From Zizania palustris (lineage: Eukaryota; Streptophyta; Magnoliopsida; Poales; Poaceae), in contig JAAALK010000082.1 in NCBI GenBank assembly GCA_019279435.1, forward strand, positions 20,365,116-20,429,115: 64,000 nt of DNA, written 5' to 3'. The notes under the pieces are model-generated. The model was not told the DNA's origin and searched no databases. It saw only the letters and a list, made by a program, of their open reading frames with translations. Within the stretch, counting starts at the first letter, position 1, and each line of letters opens with the position of its first letter. Positions 44,525-56,373 of the stretch are shown piece after piece. The position numbers and the translations under genes were made by a program.

Positions 44525-47517
44525 TGTAACACCCCAAATTTCCAAAACAATAAAAATATTATTTAATTCAATTTCCTGAATTTTATATTTCTGAAAATAC
44601 TTTTAATACCCTTTTATACCCTTTTGAACTACATCATAGAGTTAATGACCAAACCAGGAGCTGAAAATTTTTGTATAAACTCCCAAGGCTAAAATATATT
44701 TTTGAGAATTTTTATAAATTTTTACCAAGCATGGAAGTAGCCCTATTATTTTAAAACAATTTATGCAATTATTTTTAATCAGAAAATATTTTAAAACAGT
44801 ATTGGGCCCTCCTCCTCCCTTCTCTCTCTCTCGGCCGGCCTAGCCCATCACCCACGCTCGCCTTAGGCTGACAGCCTGGTCCCACCTGTCGGCGCCGAAT
44901 GCCTCCCCTCGCGCGCGCGCCCGACGTCACGGCCCCACCCATCAGCCGCCTCCCTCACTCGTTCGCGCTCACTGACGTGTGGCCCCCGCCTGTCAGATCC
45001 GTCGTCCCCACGAGATCCGCCCCCAAATCACCCCCCCTCGCCGGCCGACGCCATTACTCGCCTTGGATCCCTTGCCCCCGACCCCCTCCCCTCGAATTAA
45101 GCCCGGCAATCAAACCCCCGCGCTCCGGTGACCGTTTCCCCCCATTAAACCCGACCGATTCGCGTCCAGATTCGATGAACCGCGTTCAACCAGAGCTCGC
45201 CGGCGTCAAAGCGCATTTATCCCCGGCCACCGTCGATTGCGCCCTCCCTGCCCCCGCCGGTAGCCCTATATAAACCACGACCCTCCACCGCGTTCGGTTC
45301 ACGCATCCAATTGCACTCAGACCAAGCCGAGCGCCCACACTTCGCCTTTTAGCGCAATCCCCCTATTTCGCCTCCGGCCACCGCTCGCCGTTGCCTCGGA
45401 CCGTCCCCGTCCGTACCTCCACCACCGTCGTGACCGCCGGGACCTCACCGACCTCGGCCACCACTCCGTCGATGACGAACCTCACCGGATCGCCGTCGCC
45501 ACCAAGGACCCGAGCACCTTCGCCGCCTCCGCTCGTCGCCGGCCTCACCCCGTCGACCTTTTCTCACCGCTGAGGTACCCTTGTGATCCCCATAGCACCC
45601 TCTTTCCATTTTAGGCCTTAGCTTCGATCGCCATAGCTCGCCGTGGCCCCTGGCCCGCTCGCCGTCGCCGGAGAAGACGACCGGCACGGGTCGAGTACCC
45701 GTGCCGTGTCGGATTCGCTCCGCGCCATGCGATCTGGATCTAACGGTACTGATTTAATCCCTCGTGCGGTTTAATCGTCGCCGTTGGATCTGTGCGAAGG
45801 GGTACGTTTTAATCTCGTGCGTCTGTTAGTTTTAAAACCCCGCATCGCATCTAAGCCGTCCATCACGTACCGGTTCAAACGTTTTAATCCTGGCCGTCCA
45901 CGTCACTTTAACTCCCCCGCCTCGTCCTCACGCGTTGGATCTGGATCCGACGGTCCAGATCGACCCAGTGCACGCGCACAGTGTGCGGGTTCACCGTGGG
46001 CCTGACTCACCGTGGACCCGAGGGGTTTAAAAATTGAAAATGAATTTCAGAAATACTTTTAAACTTGTAAAATTCATATCTGGTGCATTTGAACTCTAAA
46101 AATTGCCATTCCAATTTCAGAAAATTCATAATATTATTCTCTACATGTTTATGCAATAAAAACAGTAGGTTTACTTTGACTTTTTCATGTTTATTTAAAT
46201 AAATATTCAAATTCCCTTATAATTAAAATATGAATTCAAATATTTAAACTTCAGAAAAATTTATATTTATTCCTTTTCTGTTCATGTACTGAAAACCACT
46301 AAATCAACATGAACCCTTCATTTTAAAATTTATCGGGAAATTTAATAAGAGGCTATTCACATTTAAACACCCCTTTCTAAAAAGGACAACTTTTAATTCC
46401 TTTAAAATTTATTTATGAAATAAACCACAGAACCTTAACAATTGAATTTATTTTATTTTTAATCAAACCAACTTTAACTTATGTGCTTATAATGTAATGT
46501 TATATTGTTTGATTGGATGTTGTGTTCTTTTTATTTTACTTTACTATATCAAAAAGACTACGACGCCATCGAGGAGCCGGAGTACTTCCCCGAAGTCCCT
46601 CCCTCTCCCTTTGCTGAACAAGGCAAGTCACCAAACCAATCTTTTGAGCATATTGAACCCATGTTTGATTAAACTATCGCTAAAACACATAGGTTATACA
46701 TGCATTAGTCAAATGAACCCTTACAATATATTTATTTAGGATCCCCCGACCTTGATGTGCAACCCAAGCCATGCTCTCTAGCCTAAACTCCTTGTCACCA
46801 TATGATAAATGTTATTAGCCAGTGTCCAATGTATCGACACGATCGCTATAGGATAAAAATGAGTCGTAGTACATGGTTCTACTATATGATCCCCATTGTT
46901 TCTTATCTATGGAATTCTGTCGTTGTTGGAGTTGTGGTTGTGAGTGAATGCATGGTGGGTTCCGGGTGCAAGCTAGGGCATTGGTCGGTAGCACCCGGGG
47001 CACTATAAGGACCGGTCTGAGGGATCCGTTGCAATACACTTACGTACTAACCACAAGTCTAGTGGGTAAGTCCTAACTAAGGTATGGATTGTTCCAAACC
47101 GAGGCCACCATTTAGAGATGGGTCAAGTTGCACCTGCGGGTGACTTGTACCAATGTGGCGCAAAAGGGGGTGCGACGTTAGCCGGGATGCGGCCCGGCGC
47201 ACCGGCGAAACCTAGAGCGGGTGGTTATCGCTTGGAGCAGTTTATGCTGAGGTTTTGGCACGAGTTCCCGTGGTATGGGTCATCTTGTTACACCTTGGTG
47301 TTTGGGATGAGTGCGTGCCTTGTGGGTACAGTAGTACATCTCTGATCAAAGTCTTAAATCTTTTCGAAAAGCCGAGCCCACGATCAAGGGCGGGTTGCGT
47401 GACATCCCACAGTTAGATTACTTTGAATATGTATGTGCATGATGGATTGACATGTAAGGACTGTTGAGCGAGGTGGGGCTGACTGTACCCCTCGAGTTAT
47501 ATGATGTTATCGATGTT
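44525..47517 (+). mobile_element. Tekay 3' LTR, left part (2,993 bp), interrupted
   Basis: It starts TGTAACACCCC and follows the 5' LTR with few differences, with an intact TATATAAA at 45267. It stops at 47517 in the middle of a sequence that is continuous in the 5' LTR near 38897. atgtt at 47513-47517 is the Sirevirus target-site copy. The missing 423 bp are found at 28576-28998 in inverted orientation. Confidence 0.92.
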
Positions 47518-49561
47518 TGTTGGACCGGAAACGGTGACCAGAGGGGGGGTGAATGGGAGCTTTTTAAAATTTCGGGCTAAAAACTAGCCGTCGGTTTCAG
47601 TTCTGTCTTCTGCGGAACAGGCTTCGAACACTACCTTCGAAGGTCTGGTTCGGAGGTACTTCGACACCTTCGAACACAGGCTTCGGAGGAGCAAAAGTTC
47701 GAAGCCAAGAAGACTTCGCTCCACTTACAACCCTCAGAAATCTACTCTGCTTAGTCAGTGCAGGCTCCGCACACAGGGTGCTTCGAGCAGGCTTCGCACT
47801 TCACCCTTCGCAAGAGTGGACAACCCTCTGAGGACTTCGACCAAGTACTTGGCAGCAGCAACTGGTGCTGAGCTTCGTACACGAAGGTCTACACGCACAC
47901 ACACAGACTACACTAGGGGCTTCGACACAAGAAGCAAAACGGGCAACAGTCAGGGCTTCGCTAGTAAGCAGCGAGGTCACGCCTCCTGTTACACAGAGCG
48001 AATGCACACTGACAAAACACACCTCGCACGAAAAACAACCTTCGTCTCAATAGGCTTCGGTGCACTACTGCAGGCGAGGTATGCAAAGCGAGCTCAAGCA
48101 AAAGCACAGGAAACAGGGCTTCGCCGCTTGAACAAGGAACACAGAAAAATGAACTCTCTGGATGTATTACAATCGAAGTGTGGCTACAGGAGCTCAACAG
48201 TAAATGCTCAAAGTGTTAAATGTTACCTACCGAGCCCCCATATTTATAGCCCACAGTTCACCCAAAGGAAGTGACTACTTTACCCCTAGGGTTTACACAA
48301 GATTTGACTCTACAGAACTAAGGGGTACAAAAGGTAGTCCACCTTTATTCTGGAGGCTTCTCAGTCAGCTTTGCAGAGGGGACAGTGTCAGCCTTTTACA
48401 GAACAGACAGTGTCAGCCTTTGCAGTCTTTGACCTTCTGGAATCCTCCCTTCGCACGCGAGGGTGCGGTAGCTTCGGCGAGAAGCCTTGAGCCTGGTGGC
48501 CTTCGCTTCGCCGAAGATAGCCTTCGATACAGTGACGGTTTTGAGCCGAAGCCGTCAAAGCTCCTTGGGCCTTCGCACCAACACCTCCGGAGTGGACCAC
48601 CACGGCTTCGCAGCTACTCCCAGCTCGAACTCCGTCCGTCCGTGTACCGAAGCCATGCAGGCCGAAGCACCACAAGTCAACCTTACTCCGGAGCTAGCCT
48701 CGCTCCGAAGCCTTCCACACTCCGAAGCCCCACTTTCGGAGTACCACCCTTCGAAGTCCCTTCTTCGTCCAAGGCCTCCGCATGAAGCATTCCATGAGCA
48801 CTTCGTCGCAGTGTCTCACCCCGAGCACACTCCTCGACGAGCCTCTCCCGGACCATGCCTTCTATGCACCTCGAATTCTGAGACCTTCGTTGGGTACCTT
48901 CGAATGTCTCCCTCCGGAGCACACTTCGAATTCCTTGCCTCCGCAGAGGACTTGTTCCACCAACTCCGAAGTCACTCCATTCGGAGTACCTTCGAAGTGC
49001 CTCACCTCCGAGGACTTTGTCTCGGAGTACCTTCAGCCGGAGCCACGCTCCGCACTCTCTGCCTTCACCTGGCACGCCTCGACCCGAGGACCGACCCGGA
49101 CCACCTTCGTAGCCACCGTGACGGAGCTCCCCGCTCCCCTGGCATCAAGCCTCCCGCTTGACCCAGGTTCACCTGCTGCGAACCTTGTCCGTCGCCTCTG
49201 AAGTCCCTGCGCACCACAGACAAACAGACAAGTGTATCCAGTACTCCGGAGACCTCTCCGGGTTAGCAACCTCCGGTGTACACTCCGGTGTACCGCCCAA
49301 AGTACCGAACCCTTCGGTACAAACCCAGTCATTGCGTACTGTCGGACCCCTCCGACGAGCACACTCCGCTGCACAGCTGCAGCAAGCAAACACCGAACAT
49401 ACTTCGATGACACCACCTCCGAACACCCTTCGAAGGCACCACCTCCGAACACCCTTAGGAGGTCCAACCTCCGAACACCCTTCGGAGGTACCCTTCGAAC
49501 AGAGGGTAAAAACCTGTCAATCACCCATCACAAAACACCGAAACCAACCCTTGGTTTCTCA
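47518..49561 (-). mobile_element. Sirevirus 3' LTR, 2,044 bp
   Basis: This is the reverse complement of the LTR at 28999-30990, bounded by tgttggacc and ttggtttctca. It is the 3' LTR because polypurine tracts lie just outside its right end on the minus strand. It is about 52 bp longer than the 5' LTR. Near 49415-49495 an approximately 27-bp unit (cctccgaacacccttcg...) occurs three times where the 5' LTR has it once. Otherwise the two are nearly identical by eye, so the insertion is young. Confidence 0.92.
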
Positions 49562-49860
49562 ATCTCCCCCTTGATGAGTGCATTGACAACCAAATCGAAG
49601 TTCAAGAAAATATAAAAACTTTCAGCACACAAGTGACCATAAAAACTCAGAAAAGAGCCAAATCATGTCACTTGATAAAAGAATTTTCCTCCCCCTTTCT
49701 CAAAAGAGTAAAAAGCCCCTTCGGCAATAAAAACTCCCCCTGAGTTAAATTTTCCCTTTGGCAATAAAAAAAAACCTTCTCCCCCTTTATGTCAAATTTT
49801 CTCCCTCTTAGAAATTATACCCCCTTGCGGCAGAGAACGAAGCAAATCTCTCCCCCTTTG
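49562..49860 (-). other. Multiple polypurine tracts of Sirevirus
   Basis: On the minus strand several aaagggggag-type runs precede the LTR: at 49562-49572 (adjacent to it), 49689-49697, 49734-49740, 49778-49788 and 49848-49859. Repeated polypurine tracts before the 3' LTR are a described hallmark of Sireviruses. Confidence 0.8.
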
Positions 49861-50741
49861 GCAATGCAAGCATCAAGGAGCATGTAAAAGATGCAAAGCT
49901 TCGAAATGAGCAGAAATGCAAAGACATATGGAGCAAAAATATGCCAATATTAATACCAATGACCATGTGCTCAGCTCAAATTAATATTCTCTAAAAACAT
50001 GATGAAGCATGTGAATTTATCATTTTTGGAATAAAAGCATCACCACTTAGTCAAGGAAACTAGAAAAGTAAGAGCAAGGACTGCGCAAAGCTAGTCAATC
50101 TCTACTCTAGACAGACAAGTCCAGTTCAAAAGGAGCTTGAAAAGCAAACTTGATAATCAAAGAAATTTGTTGTTCTTGTCTTAGTGCCAGGGGTTATTTG
50201 TTTGTCCACCTTATACTTTCCAATCAGGCCAAGCCTAGGCATGAAAGCCATAAGAAGCTTAAGGCAATGATTTTGGCAAACACTACACTATTCCAGTTCA
50301 GACCAATGTGCAATGGTAAGCAGTCTAGAATAGGGTAGTGCGACAAACAAACCCACCTGGATCTTTTCTCTTAAAAGCATGCAAATCATGGAATTGTTGA
50401 TTTTAACTAAGTGAACCAATGTTTGGCACTTTATGAATATCCATGAAAATGTAGAACAGTTTTCAAGTTGCAATTTTTAGCATCCAATGAACAGTGTCTT
50501 GCTGTCAAGCAGATAAAAGATAGCTAAAGCAGTCCTGCCTAAATATGCTAGATTCAAGACTAAGCAGTGAGCCCGAGTTGATTTTGAAAAGGAATCACCA
50601 TGCACATGAATGTTCCAGATGAATTAAAAAGAGCTGAGCTAACATGATTTCATGAATTATAAGCAGGCATACAAGTGCAAAATATATAAATGCAATTTCA
50701 GCACAATTAGCAAAAGCACATCCATCTAAAACAGCTCCCCC
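49861..50741 (-). other. Sirevirus long 3' untranslated region
   Basis: About 880 bp lie between the pol stop at 50742 and the polypurine cluster. The longest frames here are about 60 residues, with no family features. Some Sireviruses carry an envelope-like gene in this place; I see none. Confidence 0.7.
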
Positions 50742-52819
50742 TCACAAAATGCCGTAAGGGTGACAAATGCCAAGTTCCCCACGCAAGTAAGCAAATCGAG
50801 AAGCATCGAGGGGTTTTGTAAAAATGTCGGCAAGCTGGTGTTGGGTATCAACATATTGAAGTTCAATATCACCCTTCTCATTGTGATCTCTGAGAAAGTG
50901 ATACCGTACATCAATGTGTTTGGTTCTGGAGTGCTGAACCGGGTTGTTTGCAATACAAATAGCACTAGTGTTATCACAGAAAAGTGGAACACTCTTATAA
51001 TCTAACCCGAAATCCCGCAAAGTGGATACCATCCACAAAATCTGAGAGCAACAGCTAGCTGCAGCAACATATTCGGCCTCAGCCGTCGATTGTGCAACAC
51101 TAGACTGTTTGCGGGAAGACCAGCAAACCAGTGAAGTACCCAGAAAATGACAAGTACCAGAGGTACTCTTCCTATCAATTCTACACCCAGCAAAGTCCGC
51201 ATCAGAATAACCTCGAAGACATAAAGAAGAAGACGCTGAATACCATATGCCAAATTCAAGGGTGTGTTTGAGATACCTTAGAATGCGCTTAACCGCTTGG
51301 CGGTGCGAAGCTCGTGGTGAAGCCTGAAAATGAGCGCACAGACATACAGCGAAGTGTATGTCCGGCCTCGTGGCAGTCAAGTAGAGGAGGGAGCCGATCA
51401 TGCTCCGGAACTCCTTCTGATCTACGGCTTCTCCATCTTCGTCAGGGTCCAATGCTACAGATGTAGCCATTGTAGTGGCGAGGGGCTTCGCATCGGACAT
51501 GTCGAACTTCTTGAGCAGGTCCTTGGTGTACTTTGTCTGGTGGACAAAAGTACCTTGTTTGCTTTGCTTGATTTGCAAACCAAGGAAGAAGGTGAGTTCA
51601 CCCATCATCGACATTTCAAATTCCCTGCTCATGGTATCTGCAAACTCGGCAACTAAAACATGAGAAGAGCCACCAAAGATGATATCATCCACATAAATCT
51701 GAACTAGGAGGAAATCTTTGCCATGCTTGAGAGTAAACAGTGTTTTATCAACAGAGCCCATCAAATACCCTCGCTCAACCAGAAAAGACTTAAGTCTATC
51801 ATACCACGCCCGAGGGGCCTGCTTGAGTCCATAAAGAGCCTTATGAAGTTTAAGGACTTTATGTGGGTACTTGGGTTTTCAAAACCAGGGGGTTGTTTTA
51901 CATAAACATCTTCACCTATGAAGCCATTAAGAAAAGCACTTTTGACATCCATTTGATAGAGTTTGAATCCTCGGGATGTCGCAAAGGCAAGCAAAATCCT
52001 AATGGCCTCAAGGCGAGCAACAGCTGCAAAAGTTTCAGTAAAATCAATCCCTTCTAGTTGAGAAAAGCCCTGAGCTACAAGTCTAGCCTTGTTTCTAACT
52101 ATAGTCCCATCCTCTCCTTGTTTATTTTTAAAAATCCATTTTGTTCCAATGAAATGAACATTAGGTGGAGGATCAACTAGAGTCCAGACTTGGTTTCTCT
52201 CAAAATTTTCAAGTTCCTCATGCATGGCATTGATCCAACTAGAATCAGAAAGTGCATGACTAACATCTAAAGGCTCGAAAGAAGCAACAAAAGCAGCATT
52301 AGTGAAATGGGCATGAGAACGTGTTACCCTTTGATCAATCTCACCAATGATCTGCTCGGGAGGATGCATCCTTTGAACATGGTGTGGAGCCTCGCGGCGG
52401 GATGCAGTCTCCCCCTCAACTTGTGCGTTGGAGTGGTCCAAGATGACCGATGTTGAGGTAGTCGCTTCGGGACCTCGTGCCGAAGTAGTTGAAGCGGGGT
52501 CAGCTTCGGGGGTTGACGTCGAGGGTAGTAGGGGTTCATCCTCGAATTCTCCGGGATCTTCGTCTTCGAATAAGGTCTGTTCCATGTCGTGTTCATTTGC
52601 CTGTTCAAATGCAGAACTAACAGAGGGGGTTGATTCATCAAAAGTCACATCACATGACTCGATGACAGTGTTAGTCTCTAAATTATAGACACGATAAGAA
52701 TGACCATGAGTAGTATAACCCAAAAAGATCCCGTCAGAAGAGCGCGACTCAAATTTATCCAAGTTACCACGTTTTAGGATAAAGCAGCGACAGCCAAAAA
52801 CTCGAAGATGAGTAACCTT
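50742..52819 (-). pseudogene. Sirevirus pol: integrase end, RT and RNase H
   Basis: The minus strand starts at the gap with the integrase C-terminal region (HLRVFGCRCF, FLGYTTHGHSYRVYNL), then a variable acidic linker. RT follows: WINAMHEELENFERNQVWTL, KARLVAQGFSQLEGIDF and QMDVKSAFLNG. A 1-bp deletion near 51874 shifts the frame after PPGFENP. The second frame (51764-50742) has the catalytic YVDD (QIYVDDIIFGGSS), FFLGLQIKQ, then RNase H (GYSDADFAG, STAEAEYVAA, LFCDNTSAICIANN, HIDVRYHFLRD, DIFTKPLD) to the natural stop. Apart from that one base the visible part is open. The matching gag is at 31055-32203 on the other strand, explained if this contig is flipped. Confidence 0.88.
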
Positions 52820-53819
52820 NNNNNNNNNNNNNNNNNNNNNNNNNNNNNNNNNNNNNNNNNNNNNNNNNNNNNNNNNNNNNNNNNNNNNNNNNNNNNNNNN
52901 NNNNNNNNNNNNNNNNNNNNNNNNNNNNNNNNNNNNNNNNNNNNNNNNNNNNNNNNNNNNNNNNNNNNNNNNNNNNNNNNNNNNNNNNNNNNNNNNNNNN
53001 NNNNNNNNNNNNNNNNNNNNNNNNNNNNNNNNNNNNNNNNNNNNNNNNNNNNNNNNNNNNNNNNNNNNNNNNNNNNNNNNNNNNNNNNNNNNNNNNNNNN
53101 NNNNNNNNNNNNNNNNNNNNNNNNNNNNNNNNNNNNNNNNNNNNNNNNNNNNNNNNNNNNNNNNNNNNNNNNNNNNNNNNNNNNNNNNNNNNNNNNNNNN
53201 NNNNNNNNNNNNNNNNNNNNNNNNNNNNNNNNNNNNNNNNNNNNNNNNNNNNNNNNNNNNNNNNNNNNNNNNNNNNNNNNNNNNNNNNNNNNNNNNNNNN
53301 NNNNNNNNNNNNNNNNNNNNNNNNNNNNNNNNNNNNNNNNNNNNNNNNNNNNNNNNNNNNNNNNNNNNNNNNNNNNNNNNNNNNNNNNNNNNNNNNNNNN
53401 NNNNNNNNNNNNNNNNNNNNNNNNNNNNNNNNNNNNNNNNNNNNNNNNNNNNNNNNNNNNNNNNNNNNNNNNNNNNNNNNNNNNNNNNNNNNNNNNNNNN
53501 NNNNNNNNNNNNNNNNNNNNNNNNNNNNNNNNNNNNNNNNNNNNNNNNNNNNNNNNNNNNNNNNNNNNNNNNNNNNNNNNNNNNNNNNNNNNNNNNNNNN
53601 NNNNNNNNNNNNNNNNNNNNNNNNNNNNNNNNNNNNNNNNNNNNNNNNNNNNNNNNNNNNNNNNNNNNNNNNNNNNNNNNNNNNNNNNNNNNNNNNNNNN
53701 NNNNNNNNNNNNNNNNNNNNNNNNNNNNNNNNNNNNNNNNNNNNNNNNNNNNNNNNNNNNNNNNNNNNNNNNNNNNNNNNNNNNNNNNNNNNNNNNNNNN
53801 NNNNNNNNNNNNNNNNNNN
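52820..53819. other. Assembly gap, exactly 1000 N
   Basis: The true size is unknown. The left side is Sirevirus integrase (minus strand); the right side is a Tekay LTR fragment (plus strand). The Sirevirus 5' half expected here is instead at 28999-32203. Confidence 0.97.
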
Positions 53820-54487
53820 GGCACGAGTTCCCGTGAAATGGGTCATCTCGTTGGGATGAGTGCGTGCCTTGTGGGTACAGTAGTACATCTCTGATCAGAG
53901 TCTTAAATCTTTTCGAAAAGCCGAGCCCACGGTCAAGGGCGGGTTGCGTGACATCCCCCAGTTAGTTTATTTTGAATATGTATGTGCATGATGGATTGAC
54001 ATGTAAGGACTGTTGAGCGAGGTGAAGCTGACTGTACCCCTCGAGTTAGTCGATGTTGATGATGCTCATGTTTACTTTCCGCATGATTAAAATATGATTA
54101 CACTAAATGCCATAACTGCAACTGCATTATTCTGCAATGTTAGCCATTATCCTTCCTTGTTTATTATCCTGCATTATTATTTGCATTTGCGGTGGCTTGT
54201 TGAGTACTTTTTGTACTCATACCCGTTGGACCCCACAGAGGATGCTTACTTTGAGTACGGTCTGGAGTAGCGACCCAGTCGAGAAGAAAGATCCTGAAGA
54301 AGATGTTCGTCATGCCGTTTTCTAATTATTTCACTTTGCTGTTTTTATTAAAACAATGATGTAATAAATATGGTCTGCGTACCATGAACATTGTCGTATG
54401 TACGATTGTCGCATGATGAACCTCTTGTATTATTGTTTTTCTTATGAAATTCAATAATGTCTCGATTTGTTAAATCGGGGCGCTACA
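53820..54487 (+). mobile_element. Another Tekay LTR, 3' end only, inserted in Tat gag
   Basis: It matches about the last 680 bp of the Tekay LTR (from 38640), with more differences than the 35908/44525 pair and a short deletion near 53851. It ends GGGGCGCTACA at 54487. It overlaps sequence already present at 47260-47517, so it is a separate insertion, not the missing end of that LTR. It lies opposite in orientation to the Tat gag it interrupts. The rest falls in the gap. Confidence 0.8.
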
Positions 54488-54910
54488 TATGGCCTCAGTA
54501 AAGCCGAACCTTCTAAGAGTTGCCTCAACTTGGGAGCTGACTGCCGAATCTAAACAGTTGGCTAGTGAAGCGCTAACGGCTTGATCTACTGATGCGGCTA
54601 TTTTTTTCTCAATTTCTAAAGAAGATAAACGAGGCGATACAGGTGTTACTTGGACCTGAGCGAGGTCGGGGGTGACGATGTCGTGCTTGACGAAGCCCGC
54701 GCGTGTCTTGATGTAGCCTCCAAGCATCATGTCTTGGAGTGCCTTTAACTTTGCCTCGATCTCTGCTCGGTCTTCTGCGGGGATATCTTCAAGTGTAGGT
54801 GACATTATGTTGCGGTTGTCGATATCCACGCCTCCTATCGCGTCCATCGGTGGTGCAGACGTAGTAGTCGATGTAGATGTACTGGTGGCCGATGTAGACG
54901 TACTCATCAT
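54488..54910 (-). pseudogene. Nested Tat element: gag N-terminus
   Basis: The minus-strand frame starts with MMSTSTSATSTSTSTTTS at 54910, 38 bp after the LTR. A Ser/Thr-rich leader is followed by DIPAEDRAEIEAKLKALQDM and GGYIKTRAGFVKHDIVTPDL, as in 2260-2653. It is open for about 141 residues up to the inserted Tekay LTR at 54487. The downstream gag, protease and RT start are not in the assembly. Gag assembles the particle around element RNA. Confidence 0.8.
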
Positions 54911-54924
54911 GTTGGCGTAGCCTT

Positions 54925-54947
54925 CCCAAGCGGAGTCGCCAAAAGTG
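54925..54947 (-). other. Primer-binding site of nested Tat element
   Basis: On the minus strand TTTTGGCGACTCCGCTTGGG begins a few bases after the LTR end at 54948. TGGCGACTCCGCT is a known type of tRNA-complement site in gypsy elements. It marks 54948-56373 as the 5' LTR. Confidence 0.75.
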
Positions 54948-56373
54948 TGTTGACATTAAAACGTGCCCCGCACTTGGGTCAGTCCGATGATCCGAAAGTG
55001 CACGAATACTTAGGGACAGGCCTAACCGTGACGTGGCACCGACGTCGCGTTCCGACTACCCTTAATAGTGATAAGGGGGGTGGAGTCGCCAGGCATCTAG
55101 ATTACACAAAATAATCCAATTAGCCGAAAGAAATAGATTAAACAGAATAAAATCAACAAACCAGTCGGAGCCCATCTGGTTCGAAGTCTGATGTGAAGGG
55201 TACGCCGAAGGGTACCTTCGGTGTCTGGTGCGAGGTGCTCCGCCGAAGGGTGCTTCGGCGTTCAGACTGATCCGGCCGAAGGTGAACTCCGAACGGATCT
55301 GGACATGATGATCACCTCTGAATAGCGGGGTTCAGCATGATATCTCCAATACAGCAATCTATGGGATGATGACGCGAAGGCCTCGCGCGAATATAACTTC
55401 GCCTAGTATGGAGTATGGTCGTGGCGAAGCCTGTTGCGATGAAGTATGCTGGCAAAGCCTGTTGCTGAAGCCTACGGTCTTGTCGAAGGGTGTCCTGGGG
55501 ACCTCTGGAACCGGTCTCTCAGCTCCGGACACCTCCAGCGAAGGGGCTCCGAACGTGCGAACCTGCAACAAAGACGATGTGAAGTACCAATTCGGTCTGA
55601 GGACCGAATTTTGCTAAGTGTTGTACTTGTAGCGAAGGTAGCAATCTATTACGCAGATTAGCGGGTACTTCACAGGCGAAGTACCAAGGTGATAGCAATC
55701 TATTACGTAGATTAACGAATACTTCACAGGCGAAGTAACAAGGATTACCACTGTTCCGTAGTGGCCGGCGGAGGGCTTCCAGGCAAACCCACAAAGAGGT
55801 ACAGGAAAATAAAGGTAAATTAAATACGATCAAAGCATGGGCTTTGGTTTGGTTTGAGTTGGGGGGTTCTCCACGCCGGTCATGCCTCTCTATTTATAGA
55901 GGGTTAACTCCTAATATAATCTGCTATTAATCCGGCCAGATAGAGATAGAGATTGAGCTGGAAACGCGTCCAACTCTATCTCTACCGAGGTGGGCTTCGG
56001 CCAGGCCCGTCGAGGCCTGTTCCTCGAGCCGAAGCTTCGGTAGCGTGGGCTTCGGCCAGGCCCATCGAGGCTTGCTCCTCGGGCCAAAGCTTCGGCAATG
56101 TGAGCTTCGGCCAGGCCCGTCAAAGCTTGCTCCTTGGGCCGAAGCTTCGGCAGCGTGGGCCTCCGAAGGCTTCTGAAGCTTCAGCAGCGTTGGCCTCCGA
56201 AGGCTTCCTGGCTGAAGCCCATGGGCTGGCTAGAGGCTTTTGGAGCCAATAGCTCAATGGACTTTATCCCGTAGGGCTTCGGACAGACCCTGTACATATG
56301 TATTTTTGGCCCAAGTTACCAAAAATTGATATTTTGATAAACTAGCCATTAACGCCATTTTTTGCTATCAACA
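54948..56373 (-). mobile_element. 5' LTR of nested Tat element (1,426 bp)
   Basis: On the minus strand it runs TGTTGATAG...TGTCAACA. The TATA box is at 55891-55898 (tatttata on the plus strand). It is closely similar to 26769-28232. The right flank aattg (56374-56378) equals the left flank of the 3' LTR (26764-26768), so the two LTRs bound one insertion about 29.6 kb long in this scaffold. Confidence 0.92.

Noticed and set aside
49861..50741. Envelope-like gene in the Sirevirus 3' region
   Set aside because: Frames are short and no transmembrane or coiled-coil pattern is visible.
33204..52819. A real chromosomal inversion instead of a scaffold error
   Set aside because: Both breakpoints coincide with placeholder gaps, and all three nested target duplications become regular after flipping one contig. 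It is not excluded, but is less likely.
52764..53888. Long frames over the second N gap
   Set aside because: They consist almost entirely of unknown residues; only the real ends were used.
53820..54487. Treating this as the missing end of the Tekay 3' LTR at 44525
   Set aside because: It repeats sequence already present at 47260-47517, is more diverged, and its flank does not match gctag. The 28576-28998 piece fits exactly.
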